A stretch of DNA of 64,000 nt from Qipengyuania mesophila (GTDB taxonomy: Bacteria > Pseudomonadota > Alphaproteobacteria > Sphingomonadales > Sphingomonadaceae): the NCBI RefSeq assembly GCF_019711655.1, contig NZ_JAIGNU010000003.1:210616-274615 (forward strand). Reading direction: 5' to 3'. Below the pieces are notes generated by a model. It made no database searches. It saw only the letters and a program-made list of their open reading frames with translations, and was not told the DNA's origin. The translations under genes and the position numbers were made by a program. Shown here in pieces: positions 53,805 through 62,673 of this stretch (positions are counted from its first letter, which is position 1; every line of letters starts with the position of its first letter).

Positions 53805-54440
53805 ATGATCGATGCCGAGAAACTCGCCGCCTTCGCGTTGGTGACCGCTACCACCAGCCTGGTCCCGGGTCAGTCGATGCTGTTCGTCATGGGACAGGCG
53901 ATCTGGCGCGGGGCGCGATCGGGCTGGGCGGCACTGCTCGGAATGCAGATCGGCTACATCGCCTGGTGGCTGCTCGCGGCCTTCGGGCTCGGGACGCTGG
54001 CGAAGGCCTATCCGTTCGCCTTCCACCTGCTGGCGCTAGCGGGCATCGCCTATCTCGCCTGGCTCGGCGTGGCCGCGATCCGTCATTCCTTCCACCCGCT
54101 CGACGATCCGGCGAGGCCGCCCCGCGAGCCCTCGCACCATGCCTTTCGCGACGGGATATTCGTCGCCATCGGCAATCCCAAGTCGCTGATCTACATGGTC
54201 GCGATCATCCCGCCCTTCGTCGACGCCTCCGCGCCCGTGGGCTGGCAGATCCTCGTCCTCGCGGCGGTGGCGCTGGTGATCGACCTCGTGGTCGGGGCAC
54301 TCTACATCGGCGCGGGACAGAGCCTTGCACGCGTGATGCAGCGTGCCGCCGCGCGCCGCTGGATCGACCGCGTCATCGGCACGCTGTTCCTGCTGATTGC
54401 GGTGCTGGTCCTCGCAGAGCTCCTGGAGCGCGGAGTGTGA
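53805..54440 (+). CDS. LysE-family amino acid exporter
   Basis: A 211-residue inner-membrane protein with about six helices. ATTSLVPGQSMLFVMGQAIWRG near the N-terminus corresponds to the PGP-type motif of the LysE/RhtB family, with FVAIGNPKSLIYMVAIIP in the centre. These proteins export amino acids or derivatives; the substrate is unknown. The ATG lies 11 bases after dnaE2, so some read-through from the SOS operon is possible. Its stop overlaps the GTG of the extensin-like gene. Confidence 0.85.
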   Translation: MIDAEKLAAFALVTATTSLVPGQSMLFVMGQAIWRGARSGWAALLGMQIGYIAWWLLAAFGLGTLAKAYPFAFHLLALAGIAYLAWLGVAAIRHSFHPLDDPARPPREPSHHAFRDGIFVAIGNPKSLIYMVAIIPPFVDASAPVGWQILVLAAVALVIDLVVGALYIGAGQSLARVMQRAAARRWIDRVIGTLFLLIAVLVLAELLERGV

Positions 54441-55162
54441 GACCGGCCATATCGCGGCATATCGGAACCTTCGTGGCCGACAGGCGCGCCGCGCTGCTGC
54501 TCGTTCTGCTTGCCATACTGCTCATCGGGAGGGTCTGGCTTGCCGAGCATCCCGAGCACGATCCCTGGGCACCGCTCGACCTGCGCGATCCGCCCGGATG
54601 GGCGACCGAGGCCAAGCTGCTGGCGCTGCGCGACGATGTGCCGGCATGCCGCGCCGTGCTCGACCGCAGCAGCATCGCCCATCAGGTGCTCGATCCCGTC
54701 GGCGAAGGGGCCTGCCGGCGCGAGGACCGGACGCGACTCGGAGAATTCCCGCTGGCGCCCGACACTCCAGCGGTCACCTGCCCCGCCTCGATTGCGCTGC
54801 TGCTGTGGCAACGCGACGTGCTGGAGCCGGCGGCGCAGACTAGCTTCGGATCGCCGATCGCCCGGATCGAGCACCTCGGTGCCTATTCCTGCCGCCGCCT
54901 TTATGGCCGCGACACGGGGCCCTGGAGCGAACATGCGACGGCCAACGCCATCGACATTGCCGGTTTCGTGCTCGAGGACGGAACGCGCATCAGCGTGCTA
55001 CGGGACTGGGACGGCGAGGGTCCGAAGGCACGGTTCCTGCACGCGGTGCGCGACGGCGCATGCAACAGCTTCGCCACGGTCCTTTCGCCCGACTACAACG
55101 CGGCGCATGCCGACCATCTGCATCTCGACATGAGTCCGCGCTGGCGCGGCGTGTGTCGCTAG
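54437..55162 (+). CDS. Extensin-like family protein
   Basis: A 241-residue protein starting at GTG. One N-terminal membrane helix (ALLLVLLAILLIGRVWL) is followed by a periplasmic extensin-like C-terminal domain: ACRAVLDRSSIAHQVLDPV, YSCRRLYGRDTGPWSEHATANAIDIAGFVL, and HLHLDMSP at the end. Conserved Cys, His and Asp suggest a metal-dependent peptidase-like fold, as proposed for related D-Ala-D-Ala-type enzymes, but activity is unproven. Its stop lies one base from the phoB stop on the other strand. Confidence 0.83.
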   Translation: MRPAISRHIGTFVADRRAALLLVLLAILLIGRVWLAEHPEHDPWAPLDLRDPPGWATEAKLLALRDDVPACRAVLDRSSIAHQVLDPVGEGACRREDRTRLGEFPLAPDTPAVTCPASIALLLWQRDVLEPAAQTSFGSPIARIEHLGAYSCRRLYGRDTGPWSEHATANAIDIAGFVLEDGTRISVLRDWDGEGPKARFLHAVRDGACNSFATVLSPDYNAAHADHLHLDMSPRWRGVCR

Positions 55163-55163
55163 C

Positions 55164-55850
55164 TCAGGCCTCGAGCGAATAGCCTGCGCTGCGGACGGTG
55201 CGGACAGGGTCCTTCGCGCCCTCGATCTCGATCGCCTTGCGCAGGCGGCGGATATGGACGTCGACCGTGCGCAGTTCGATCTCGCTCTCGGTGCCCCAGA
55301 CGCCGTCGAGCAGCTGCCCGCGGCTGAACACGCGACCGGGGCTCTCCATGAAGAACTTGAGCAGGCGGTATTCGGTGGGGCCGAGCTGCAGCGTGCGGCC
55401 GCGGCGCGATACCTTGTGCGCCACCGGGTCGAGCGTGATGTCGCCGACCTCGATGCTCTCGCCGGCCAGCGCCGGGCGGATGCGGCGCATAACCGCCGCT
55501 ACGCGCGCGAGCAGTTCGCGCGGGGAGAAGGGCTTGGTCAGATAGTCGTCGGCGCCGGTGTCGAGCCCGCGGACACGGTCGTCCTCCGCTTCGCGCGCGG
55601 TCAGCATGATGATCGGGACGTGCGCGGTATCCTTGTCGCGGCGCAGGCGGCGACAGACCTCGATCCCGCTGGTACCTTCGATCATCCAGTCGAGGATGAC
55701 GAGATCGGGCACGTCCTCGGCCGCCAGCAGCAGCGCCTCGTCGCCATCGGCGGTGGTGCGAACCTGGTAGCCTTCGTTGGCGAAGCGATATTCGAGCAGT
55801 TCGGAGAGGGCGGGATCGTCCTCTACCAGAAGCAGTTTCGCAGCGTGCAA
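55164..55850 (-). CDS. phoB: Phosphate regulon response regulator PhoB
   Basis: A 228-residue OmpR-class regulator. The receiver has KLLLVEDDPAL, the phosphorylated Asp54 in LVILDWMIEGTSG and the Lys of YLTKPFSPREL. The winged helix contains GPTEYRLLKFFMESPGRVFSR and RTVDVHIRRLRKAI. TTG at 55850 is chosen because AAAGG lies seven bases before it and the length matches other PhoB proteins; a TTG at 55889 would add 13 residues. It is last in the pho cluster and is the predicted binder of the two PHO boxes. Confidence 0.93.
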   Translation of the reverse strand: MHAAKLLLVEDDPALSELLEYRFANEGYQVRTTADGDEALLLAAEDVPDLVILDWMIEGTSGIEVCRRLRRDKDTAHVPIIMLTAREAEDDRVRGLDTGADDYLTKPFSPRELLARVAAVMRRIRPALAGESIEVGDITLDPVAHKVSRRGRTLQLGPTEYRLLKFFMESPGRVFSRGQLLDGVWGTESEIELRTVDVHIRRLRKAIEIEGAKDPVRTVRSAGYSLEA

Positions 55851-55920
55851 GTCCTTGCCTTTCCGGGAATTGTCCGTCTCGGTCGACAAGGCTTTATGAC
55901 CCCCGCGCTACAGTTTTGTG

Positions 55921-56601
55921 TCAGCCGTCGTCGTCGACCGGATAAGTGCCGGTTGCCGCGAAATGCACCATTTCGGCAACATTGGTAGCATGGTCGCCGA
56001 TGCGTTCGAGATTGCGCGCAATAAACAGCATTTGTGCCGCGCTCGAAATGGTCGAGGGGTTTTCGACCATATGGCTGACGAGGTTGCGGAAAATCGAGTT
56101 GTAGAAGGCGTCGACCTTCTCGTCCGCCGCGATCACTTCGCGCGCCAGTTCGGCATCGCGCGCGGCGTAGGCGGTGAGCACGTCATGGACCATTTCGGCG
56201 GCGACGTCGGCCATGGCGGGCAGCAGCGTGAGCGGCTCGAACTGCTTGCGGTTGGGGCCGATTTCCTTGCTCGCCTTGGCGATGTTCTTCGAATAGTCGC
56301 CGATGCGTTCGACCACGCCGGCGATCTTGAGCGCGGCGATGACCTCGCGAAGGTCGTCGGCCATCGGCGCGCGCAGCGCGATGATGCGCACGGCGAGCTT
56401 GTCGATCTCGCTTTCGAGCGCGTCGATGCGCTTGTCGCCCTTGACCACCTTGTCGGCGAGATCGTCGTCGCCCTTGACCAGCGCCTCGAGCGCCTGGGCG
56501 ATCGCGGCCTCGGACAGGCCGCCCATTTCGGCGATCAGGCCGCGCAGGCGGGTGATGTCTTCGTCGAAGGCCTTTACGGTATGTTCGTGCATAGAATTCA
56601 T
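55921..56601 (-). CDS. phoU: Phosphate signalling protein PhoU
   Basis: A 226-residue helical protein with the two repeated PhoU three-helix units (about 15-110 and 120-215), marked by MADDLREVIAALKIAGVVERIGDYSKNIA and FIARNLERIGDHATNVAEMV, which bind metal clusters. PhoU links the Pst transporter to PhoR and damps signalling when phosphate is abundant. ATG at 56601 lies four bases after the pstB stop; ATG at 56592 is an alternative. phoB follows after 70 bases. Confidence 0.94.
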   Translation of the reverse strand: MNSMHEHTVKAFDEDITRLRGLIAEMGGLSEAAIAQALEALVKGDDDLADKVVKGDKRIDALESEIDKLAVRIIALRAPMADDLREVIAALKIAGVVERIGDYSKNIAKASKEIGPNRKQFEPLTLLPAMADVAAEMVHDVLTAYAARDAELAREVIAADEKVDAFYNSIFRNLVSHMVENPSTISSAAQMLFIARNLERIGDHATNVAEMVHFAATGTYPVDDDG

Positions 56602-56605
56602 GGCC

Positions 56606-57394
56606 TTATCCGTAGCGTCCCGTGATGTAATCCTGGGTGCGCTGTTCGAGCGGATTGGTAAATATGTCAGAAGTCCGGCCATATTCCACCATTTTCCCGA
56701 GGTGGAAGAAGGCGGTACGCTGGCTGACGCGGGCGGCCTGCTGCATCGAGTGGGTCACGATGACGATGGCATAGCGGCCGTTGAGCTCGGCGATCAGTTC
56801 CTCGATCTTGGCGGTAGCGATCGGATCGAGCGCCGAACAGGGTTCGTCCATCAGGATCACTTCGGGATCGACCGCGATCGCGCGGGCGATGCAGAGGCGC
56901 TGCTGCTGGCCGCCCGAAAGCGCGGTACCGCTGTCCTGCAGGCGGTCCTTGACCTCTTCCCACAGGCCGGCGCGCCGGAGCGACTTCTCGACGATCGCGT
57001 CGAGTTCGTCCTTGCCCTCGGCGAGGCCATGGATTTTGGGGCCGTAGGAGATGTTCTCGTAGATCGACTTGGGGAAAGGATTGGGCTTCTGGAACACCAT
57101 GCCGACGCGCGCGCGGAGTTGCACCACGTCCATGCCCGAACGGTAGATATCCTGCCCGTCGAGTTCGATGGCGCCTTCGACGCGTGCCGACGGGATGGTG
57201 TCGTTCATCCGGTTGAGCGTGCGCAGGAAGGTCGACTTGCCGCAGCCAGAGGGGCCGATGAAGGCAGTGACATATTCGGTCGGGATGTCGATCGACACGC
57301 CATCGATGGCCTTCTTGTCTCCGTAGAACACGGAGACGTCCTTGGCGCTCATCTTGGCTTCGGTCTGCTCGAGGTTGTCGTGGACTAAGGTCAC
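56606..57394 (-). CDS. pstB: Phosphate ABC transporter ATPase PstB
   Basis: A 262-residue ATPase that powers high-affinity phosphate uptake. Walker A is GPSGCGKST, the signature is [14 protein letters not shown], Walker B is [12 protein letters not shown], with the switch His in [12 protein letters not shown]. The N-terminus contains [16 protein letters not shown], typical of PstB. Start overlaps the pstA stop by four bases. Confidence 0.97.
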   Translation of the reverse strand: MTLVHDNLEQTEAKMSAKDVSVFYGDKKAIDGVSIDIPTEYVTAFIGPSGCGKSTFLRTLNRMNDTIPSARVEGAIELDGQDIYRSGMDVVQLRARVGMVFQKPNPFPKSIYENISYGPKIHGLAEGKDELDAIVEKSLRRAGLWEEVKDRLQDSGTALSGGQQQRLCIARAIAVDPEVILMDEPCSALDPIATAKIEELIAELNGRYAIVIVTHSMQQAARVSQRTAFFHLGKMVEYGRTSDIFTNPLEQRTQDYITGRYG

Positions 57395-58641
57395 CAGGTT
57401 TTCTCGAATTTGTTACGCAGGTAGATTGCGAGCCCGTTCATGACGAGCAGGAACAGCAATAGCACGATGATCGCCGCGCTGGTGCGTTCGACGAAACCGC
57501 GATCGATTTCATCCGACCACAGGAAGATCTGCATCGGGAGCACCGTCGCGGGCGAAGTGAATCCCTCCGGCGGGGTGGCGACGAAGGCGCGCATGCCGAT
57601 CATCAACAGCGGGGCGGTCTCGCCCAGCGCGCGCGCCATGCCGATGATGGTGCCGGTGAGAATGCCGGGCAGGGCAAGCGGCAGGACGTGGTGGAACACA
57701 ACCTGGACGGGCGACGCGCCGATCGCCAGCGCGCCGTCGCGAATGCTCGGCGGCACCGCCTTGATGGCATTGCGCCCGGCGATGACGATCACCGGCATGG
57801 TCATCAACGCCAGCGTCATCCCGCCGATGACCGGGGCGGAGCGGAGATTGGGAAACAGCGTCAGGAACACCGCCAGGCCGAGCAGGCCGAAGATGATCGA
57901 AGGCACCGCGGCGAGGTTGTTGATCGACAGTTCGATCATGTCGGTCCAACGGTTCTTGGGCGCGTATTCCTCGAGGTAGAGCGCGGCAAGCACCCCGATC
58001 GGGAAGGCCAGCAGCAGCGTCACCAGCATGGTCAGCATCGAGCCCTTGAGCGCGCCCCAGATCCCCACTTGCTGCGGATTGGTGGCATCCGAGCGCGAGA
58101 GGAAGCCGGGGTCGAAATTCTTGGCGATTTGCCCTTCGGCGTAGAGTCGCTGGGCAAGTGCCTGCATCTCGGGCGAACCTTCGCCCTCGTAGCCCGAGGC
58201 GAGATCGGCCGAGGCGGGCAGCGAGAAGGTTACCGTTTCGCGCAGGATCGACGGATCGGCCATGATGGCGGCGGCGACATCGCGCCACGCCTGTCCGCCC
58301 AACTCGGGAGCCGCCTCTTCGCCAAGTTCCTGCTGCGCGAAGAACTGGACCACTTCCCGCAGGCCCTGCGCCTCGAGCGATTGCACTGCGCCCGGCTGCT
58401 GCATCGTCGCCGGATCGGCGGCAATGCCCGCTTCGGTGAAGTCGATGGGGATTTCCAGCTCGACGCGCTGGAAGCCGCCGAGCCCGTTCAGCGCCATGGT
58501 GCCGAGCAGGAAGACCAGCACGGCGACCGAGAACAGGATCGCGCCCAGGCCGAGCGCCCTGAAGCGTCGTTCTGCGGCATAGCGCTTCTTCAGCCGGGCC
58601 TCGAAGGCGGGGGTGCGCGTGGGGGCGATGCGCTCACTCAT
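57391..58641 (-). CDS. pstA: Phosphate ABC transporter permease PstA
   Basis: A 416-residue permease. One helix at the N-terminus is followed by a large periplasmic region (about 70-185) and five helices at the C-terminus; the cytoplasmic loop [12 protein letters not shown] matches the EAA-type contact with PstB. The extended periplasmic domain is usual in this proteobacterial branch and makes it longer than E. coli PstA (296). ATG at 58641 overlaps the pstC stop by eight bases. Confidence 0.93.
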   Translation of the reverse strand: MSERIAPTRTPAFEARLKKRYAAERRFRALGLGAILFSVAVLVFLLGTMALNGLGGFQRVELEIPIDFTEAGIAADPATMQQPGAVQSLEAQGLREVVQFFAQQELGEEAAPELGGQAWRDVAAAIMADPSILRETVTFSLPASADLASGYEGEGSPEMQALAQRLYAEGQIAKNFDPGFLSRSDATNPQQVGIWGALKGSMLTMLVTLLLAFPIGVLAALYLEEYAPKNRWTDMIELSINNLAAVPSIIFGLLGLAVFLTLFPNLRSAPVIGGMTLALMTMPVIVIAGRNAIKAVPPSIRDGALAIGASPVQVVFHHVLPLALPGILTGTIIGMARALGETAPLLMIGMRAFVATPPEGFTSPATVLPMQIFLWSDEIDRGFVERTSAAIIVLLLFLLVMNGLAIYLRNKFEKTW

Positions 58642-60019
58642 AAGCTTCGCGATACCTTTTGACGACACGCAGCGCGACGAAGTTGAGGCCAAGGGTGACC
58701 ATGAAGAGCACGAAACCGAGCGCGAAGGCGCTGAGCGTCGCGGGATGGTCGAAGCTGCCTTCGCCGGTCAGCATGGCGACGATCTGGACGGTGACCGTGG
58801 TCATCGCCTCGAGCGGGTTGGCCGAAAGATTGGCTGCGGTGGAGGCGGCCATCACCACGATCATGGTCTCGCCGATTGCGCGGCTGACCGCGAGCATGAT
58901 GCCGGCGACGATCCCCGGCAGGGCGGCGGGGACGAGCACGCGGCGGATAGTCTCGCTCTTGGTCGCGCCCATCGCCAGGCTGCCATCGCGCATCGCCTGC
59001 GGCACCGCGGCAATGCTGTCGTCGGCCATCGAGGAAACGAAGGGAATGATCATCACCCCCATGACAAGGCCCGCGGCGAGCGCGCTCTCGCTGGAGGGAT
59101 TGGCTGCGCCGAGCGACAGTGCGAGATCGCGGATCGCGGGCGCGATGGTGAGCGCGGCGAAATAGCCGTAGACCACGGTCGGCACGCCGGCGAGGATCTC
59201 GAGCGCCGGCTTGATCCACTTGCGCAAGGCCGGATTTGCATATTGTGTGAGGTAGATCGCGCTCATCAATCCGAGCGGAATGGCCACCACCATGGCGATG
59301 ATCGCGCCGATGAACAGCGTTCCCCAGAACAGCGGTATGGCGCCGTAGCGACTGGCGTCGGGATTGGCAGCATTGGCCATGGGGTCGGGCCCCCAATGCG
59401 TGCCGAAGAGGAAGTCGAGCGGCGAAACCATGCCGAAGAAGCGCACGGTTTCGAACACGAGGCTGGCGAAAATGCCGATGGTAGTCAGGATCGCCACCAG
59501 CGAGGCGCCGAGGAGGATCGCCATCACGATCCGTTCGACCCGCGTGCGGGCGGCGAAATCGGGCTTGAGCCGGAGGAAGGCGAAGGTGCCGCCGAGAAAG
59601 GCGATCAGCAGCGCCACCACGATGCCTATGACATTGTAGTGTGACAGCGCCTCGCGGTAGGGTTCGACGAGCGCAGCCGCCTGCGGATTGAAGACTGCAT
59701 TCGATGCGCCGGTAGCGACTGCCCGTGCTTCGTTGAGCATCGTCTGGCGCTGGAAGCCGAATTCGGGCAGTTCGGCCGCAGCCGGGGCGGCGAGCACCTG
59801 CTGGGTGACGAGGCCGGGCGCGATCGCGCTCCACAGGGCGATGAAGGCTGCCATCGGCAGCACGATCCACAGCGCAACGTACCACGCGTGATAGGTCGGC
59901 AGGCTGGGCAGCCGACCGTCGGCGCTTTCGCGCCGGAAGGTCCATGCACGCGCGCGAGCCGCCAACCATCCGGCGAGCCCGAGCCCGAGGGCCAGGAGGA
60001 ACAGGATGGCTGGCGACAT
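58634..60019 (-). CDS. pstC: Phosphate ABC transporter permease PstC
   Basis: A 461-residue permease with extra N-terminal helices (PAILFLLALGLGLAGWLAA and YVALWIVLPMAAFIALW) before the conserved membrane domain (from about 165). VPTVVYGYFAALTIAP and SRAIGETMIVVMAAS are core PstC motifs, the second being the ATPase contact. With PstA it forms the phosphate channel. It starts 16 bases after the pstS stop. Confidence 0.93.
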   Translation of the reverse strand: MSPAILFLLALGLGLAGWLAARARAWTFRRESADGRLPSLPTYHAWYVALWIVLPMAAFIALWSAIAPGLVTQQVLAAPAAAELPEFGFQRQTMLNEARAVATGASNAVFNPQAAALVEPYREALSHYNVIGIVVALLIAFLGGTFAFLRLKPDFAARTRVERIVMAILLGASLVAILTTIGIFASLVFETVRFFGMVSPLDFLFGTHWGPDPMANAANPDASRYGAIPLFWGTLFIGAIIAMVVAIPLGLMSAIYLTQYANPALRKWIKPALEILAGVPTVVYGYFAALTIAPAIRDLALSLGAANPSSESALAAGLVMGVMIIPFVSSMADDSIAAVPQAMRDGSLAMGATKSETIRRVLVPAALPGIVAGIMLAVSRAIGETMIVVMAASTAANLSANPLEAMTTVTVQIVAMLTGEGSFDHPATLSAFALGFVLFMVTLGLNFVALRVVKRYREAYE

Positions 60020-60035
60020 GCGTTACATTCTGGCC

Positions 60036-61082
60036 TTACTTGAGGGTGCTGCCGTCGAGGGTCGTGTACTCGGTGGCGGCTTTCTGGCTGGTCGCCATAA
60101 CGTCATCGGGCGAAGCCACAAGGCCGATCTTGGCCAGATCGCCACCCTTTGCCCACATCTTGGTCCACTGGGCGAGATATTCCTTCAGCCCCGGGATCGC
60201 AGCGAGGTGCGCCTTTTTGACGTAGACGTAGAGCGGACGGGCACCCGGGTAGGCGAAGCTCGAGATGTTCTCGTAGGTGGCTTCGACACCGTTGATCGGA
60301 AGGTCCTGGAGCTTGTCGAGGTTCTCTTCGAGGTAGCTGTAGCCGAAGACGCCGACGGCCTTGGGATTGCCTTCGATCTTCTGGACGATCAGATTGTCCT
60401 GCTCCCCCTGGTCGACATAGGCGCCGTCCGAACGCACTTCGGTGCAGATCTGGCTGTACTTGTCCTCGTCGGTTTCCTTGAGCGCCTTCATCTCCGGGTC
60501 ACTCTTGCAACCGGCTTCGAGGATCAGCTCCTTGAGCGCGTCACGGGTGCCCGAGGTGCTGGGCGGACCGTAGACGAGGATCGGATCGTTGGGCAGCGAG
60601 GGGTCGACGTCAGACCAGGTCTTGGCGGTCTGGTCCTTGCCATAGGGCTTGGCGGCGAGTGCCTCGTAGATGTGCTGCGGGGTGAGGTTCATGGTGATGC
60701 CGCCCTTGGTCGAAGCGAAGGCGATGCCGTCGAGGCCGACCTGGATCTCGATCACGTCGGTCACGCCATTGGCCTGGCAGTCGGCGAATTCGCTTGCCTT
60801 CATCCGGCGCGAGGCATTGGCCATGTCGGGCGTTTCGGCGCCGACGCCGGCGCAGAACAGCTTCATGCCGCCGCCGGTACCGGTCGATTCGATGATCGGC
60901 GACTTGAAGTCGGGATTGGCGCGTACGAAAGCTTCCGAAACGGCTTTGGCGAAGGGGAAGACGGTCGACGAACCGACGGCGCGGATAGAATCGCGCGAGG
61001 CGGCGTCGCCCCCGGCGCTGCCGCAAGCGGCGAGAGCAGCGGACGAAACGGCAGCGAAGACGAGGGATTTGAACTTGGTCAT
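60036..61082 (-). CDS. pstS: Phosphate-binding lipoprotein PstS
   Basis: A 348-residue periplasmic binding protein anchored as a lipoprotein (KSLVFAAVSSAALAACGS, Cys20). RAVGSSTVFPFAKAVSEAF and IESTGTGGGMKLFCAG are the phosphate-binding loops, and GPPSTSGTRDALKELIL is a third. AGAGG lies before the ATG at 61082. A three-unit PHO box sits 46 bases upstream, so it should be strongly induced when phosphate is scarce. It heads pstSCAB-phoU-phoB. Confidence 0.95.
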   Translation of the reverse strand: MTKFKSLVFAAVSSAALAACGSAGGDAASRDSIRAVGSSTVFPFAKAVSEAFVRANPDFKSPIIESTGTGGGMKLFCAGVGAETPDMANASRRMKASEFADCQANGVTDVIEIQVGLDGIAFASTKGGITMNLTPQHIYEALAAKPYGKDQTAKTWSDVDPSLPNDPILVYGPPSTSGTRDALKELILEAGCKSDPEMKALKETDEDKYSQICTEVRSDGAYVDQGEQDNLIVQKIEGNPKAVGVFGYSYLEENLDKLQDLPINGVEATYENISSFAYPGARPLYVYVKKAHLAAIPGLKEYLAQWTKMWAKGGDLAKIGLVASPDDVMATSQKAATEYTTLDGSTLK

Positions 61083-61128
61083 GGTAAGCCTCTTGGGTTG
61101 ATAGCTAGCGGCGCCAAAGCGCCTCAAT

Positions 61129-61157
61129 GTTACATGCTTGCGACAAGAGTTTGACCT
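61129..61157 (-). promoter_or_regulatory. PHO box of pstS
   Basis: On the minus strand three heptamers with four-base spacers, AGGTCAA, TTGTCGC and ATGTAAC, follow the 11-base periodicity of PhoB sites (consensus CTGTCAT). It lies 46 bases before the pstS ATG. Confidence 0.65.
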
Positions 61158-61202
61158 GCGTTGCCGGGGGCCGGATTTCACCGGCCCCTAGCGCAGACCG
61201 GA

Positions 61203-62543
61203 TCAGAAATCGACCTGTGCGCGAACACCGAAGGCATCGACGCCATAGCTGGTGTCGCCAGTCGCCGTCGGAATGATGGTATCGGTGTACTGCAGGCGAC
61301 CATAGTTGACCGCGAGGGCGGTGTAGTCGGTCGGCTTCCAGATCAGCGAGGCGAAATAGCCGTCCTGCTTCCCGCCGACGATCCCCGCATCGTTGAGGTC
61401 GAGATAGTCGTAGCGCAGGTTGAACTGGAGCGAACCGAAGCCGCCCTTGCCGACCGGCTTGACCGGCTTGGTGCGGTCGAACTTGCCGCCCTTGTAACCA
61501 CGCGTGTCGTCGGTGAGGAACACGCCCGCTTCGACATAGCCGCCGAAGAAGGTCGGATCGTTCGAGGTCGCCGGCATGTCGACCGACTGCCAGTAAGCTT
61601 CGCCTGCAGCATGGAAGCGGCCCGAGATGGCGGCGGCTTCGAGGCCGTAGCCGGTCTCGCTGTCGGCACCCATGCTGCCGGTGTCGATGAAACGCTGCGA
61701 GGTGAAGTGGACCAGCGGGCGCTGGCGATAGCGGACCGTCGCGGCGGGATCGTCGAGGTCGTTGTAATGGACCGAGCCACCGAAGTGCAGCTGGGTGTCG
61801 CCGATCTTGGGCATGAACACGACGCGCGCGTCGGCGCCGCGGTTCTTGCTCGAAGTGTCGTCGAAATTGTCGGTAAAGACACCGGCCTGGGCGAGGATCG
61901 GGCCATCGGCGTACTGGATCGAGGCACCGATGCGGCGTTCGAAACCGAAGGCGTCGGTGAAGGCCGCGCGCTCGATGAAGGTCGTGTGGAGGCTGCTGGT
62001 GAGCTCTTCGAGCGACTGGAAGTTGTTGTGATGGCCGACGATCACTTCGACCGGTCCGTCTGCATAGGACAGGTAGGCGTCGGCCGCCTCGACCTCGTTG
62101 CCGGCGAAATCGAGTTCGAACTTGTAGCCGAAGCCGCCCGGTATGTCGCCCGAGGCGCCGAGACGGGCGCGGCGGACCTCGTTGCCGAAGCCTTCGCTGG
62201 CGCCGGTCGAATCGGGAGCGTTGGTGAAGCCGGCATCGAACATCAGACGGCCGCGGGGCTTGAAGCTCCAGCCGTCCTTCTTGGCGAGTTCGCCGACCGG
62301 GGTGGGCTTGGCGGAGGTCGCTTCGGCCTGGGCGGCGATTGCGGTGTCCTGCGCTTCGTTGGCAGCCTTGGCACTGGCAAGTTCGCCCTCGAGCTGGTCG
62401 ATACGGGCGTTCATCGCCGAAAGCTGGGCGCGCATTGCGGCCAGTTCATCGGCCGAGACAGTGACGTCCTGGGCGAACAGCGGGGTTGCCATGGTGCAGC
62501 AAAGCGCGGCCGCCGCCACGGAAAGGCGGTAGGTGCGGGTCAT
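61203..62543 (-). CDS. Phosphate-selective outer-membrane porin (OprP/OprO-like)
   Basis: A 446-residue outer-membrane protein. A signal peptide ending in TPLFAQ is followed by a coiled-coil segment (about 28-70, MRAQLSAMNARIDQLEGELA) and a beta barrel with alternating strands ending in Phe (VRAQVDF). GRLMFDAGF, RRARLGASGDIPGGFGYKFELDF and the long FNLRYDYLDLND strand match OprP/OprO porins, which admit phosphate or polyphosphate. AAAGGA precedes the ATG at 62543. It has its own PHO box 46 bases upstream, the same spacing as pstS, and lies between phoR and pstS. Confidence 0.88.
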   Translation of the reverse strand: MTRTYRLSVAAAALCCTMATPLFAQDVTVSADELAAMRAQLSAMNARIDQLEGELASAKAANEAQDTAIAAQAEATSAKPTPVGELAKKDGWSFKPRGRLMFDAGFTNAPDSTGASEGFGNEVRRARLGASGDIPGGFGYKFELDFAGNEVEAADAYLSYADGPVEVIVGHHNNFQSLEELTSSLHTTFIERAAFTDAFGFERRIGASIQYADGPILAQAGVFTDNFDDTSSKNRGADARVVFMPKIGDTQLHFGGSVHYNDLDDPAATVRYRQRPLVHFTSQRFIDTGSMGADSETGYGLEAAAISGRFHAAGEAYWQSVDMPATSNDPTFFGGYVEAGVFLTDDTRGYKGGKFDRTKPVKPVGKGGFGSLQFNLRYDYLDLNDAGIVGGKQDGYFASLIWKPTDYTALAVNYGRLQYTDTIIPTATGDTSYGVDAFGVRAQVDF

Positions 62544-62589
62544 CGTTACGAATCCTTTGAACGTGAGGTTACGTGCTGGCGACGCCACT

Positions 62590-62618
62590 ATGACCGGCAA
62601 ATTACACTATTGTGACAT
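62590..62618 (-). promoter_or_regulatory. PHO box of the porin gene
   Basis: On the minus strand ATGTCAC, GTGTAAT and CGGTCAT are separated by four-base spacers, the same layout as the pstS box and at the same 46-base distance from the ATG. Confidence 0.7.
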
Positions 62619-62641
62619 TCGCCCCGCAGGCATTTCCCAGC

Positions 62642-62650
62642 TGTGGATAA
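62642..62650 (-). promoter_or_regulatory. Perfect DnaA box
   Basis: TGTGGATAA on the plus strand is the exact reverse complement of the DnaA consensus TTATCCACA. It stands alone between the phoR end and the porin PHO box, so it is not an origin; chance occurrence is possible. Confidence 0.4.
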
Positions 62651-62673
62651 GCTGTGGGCAGGCAGGGGAAATC

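Noticed and set aside
62642..62650. Replication origin near the DnaA box
   Set aside because: Only one box, no AT-rich unwinding region and no origin-linked genes.
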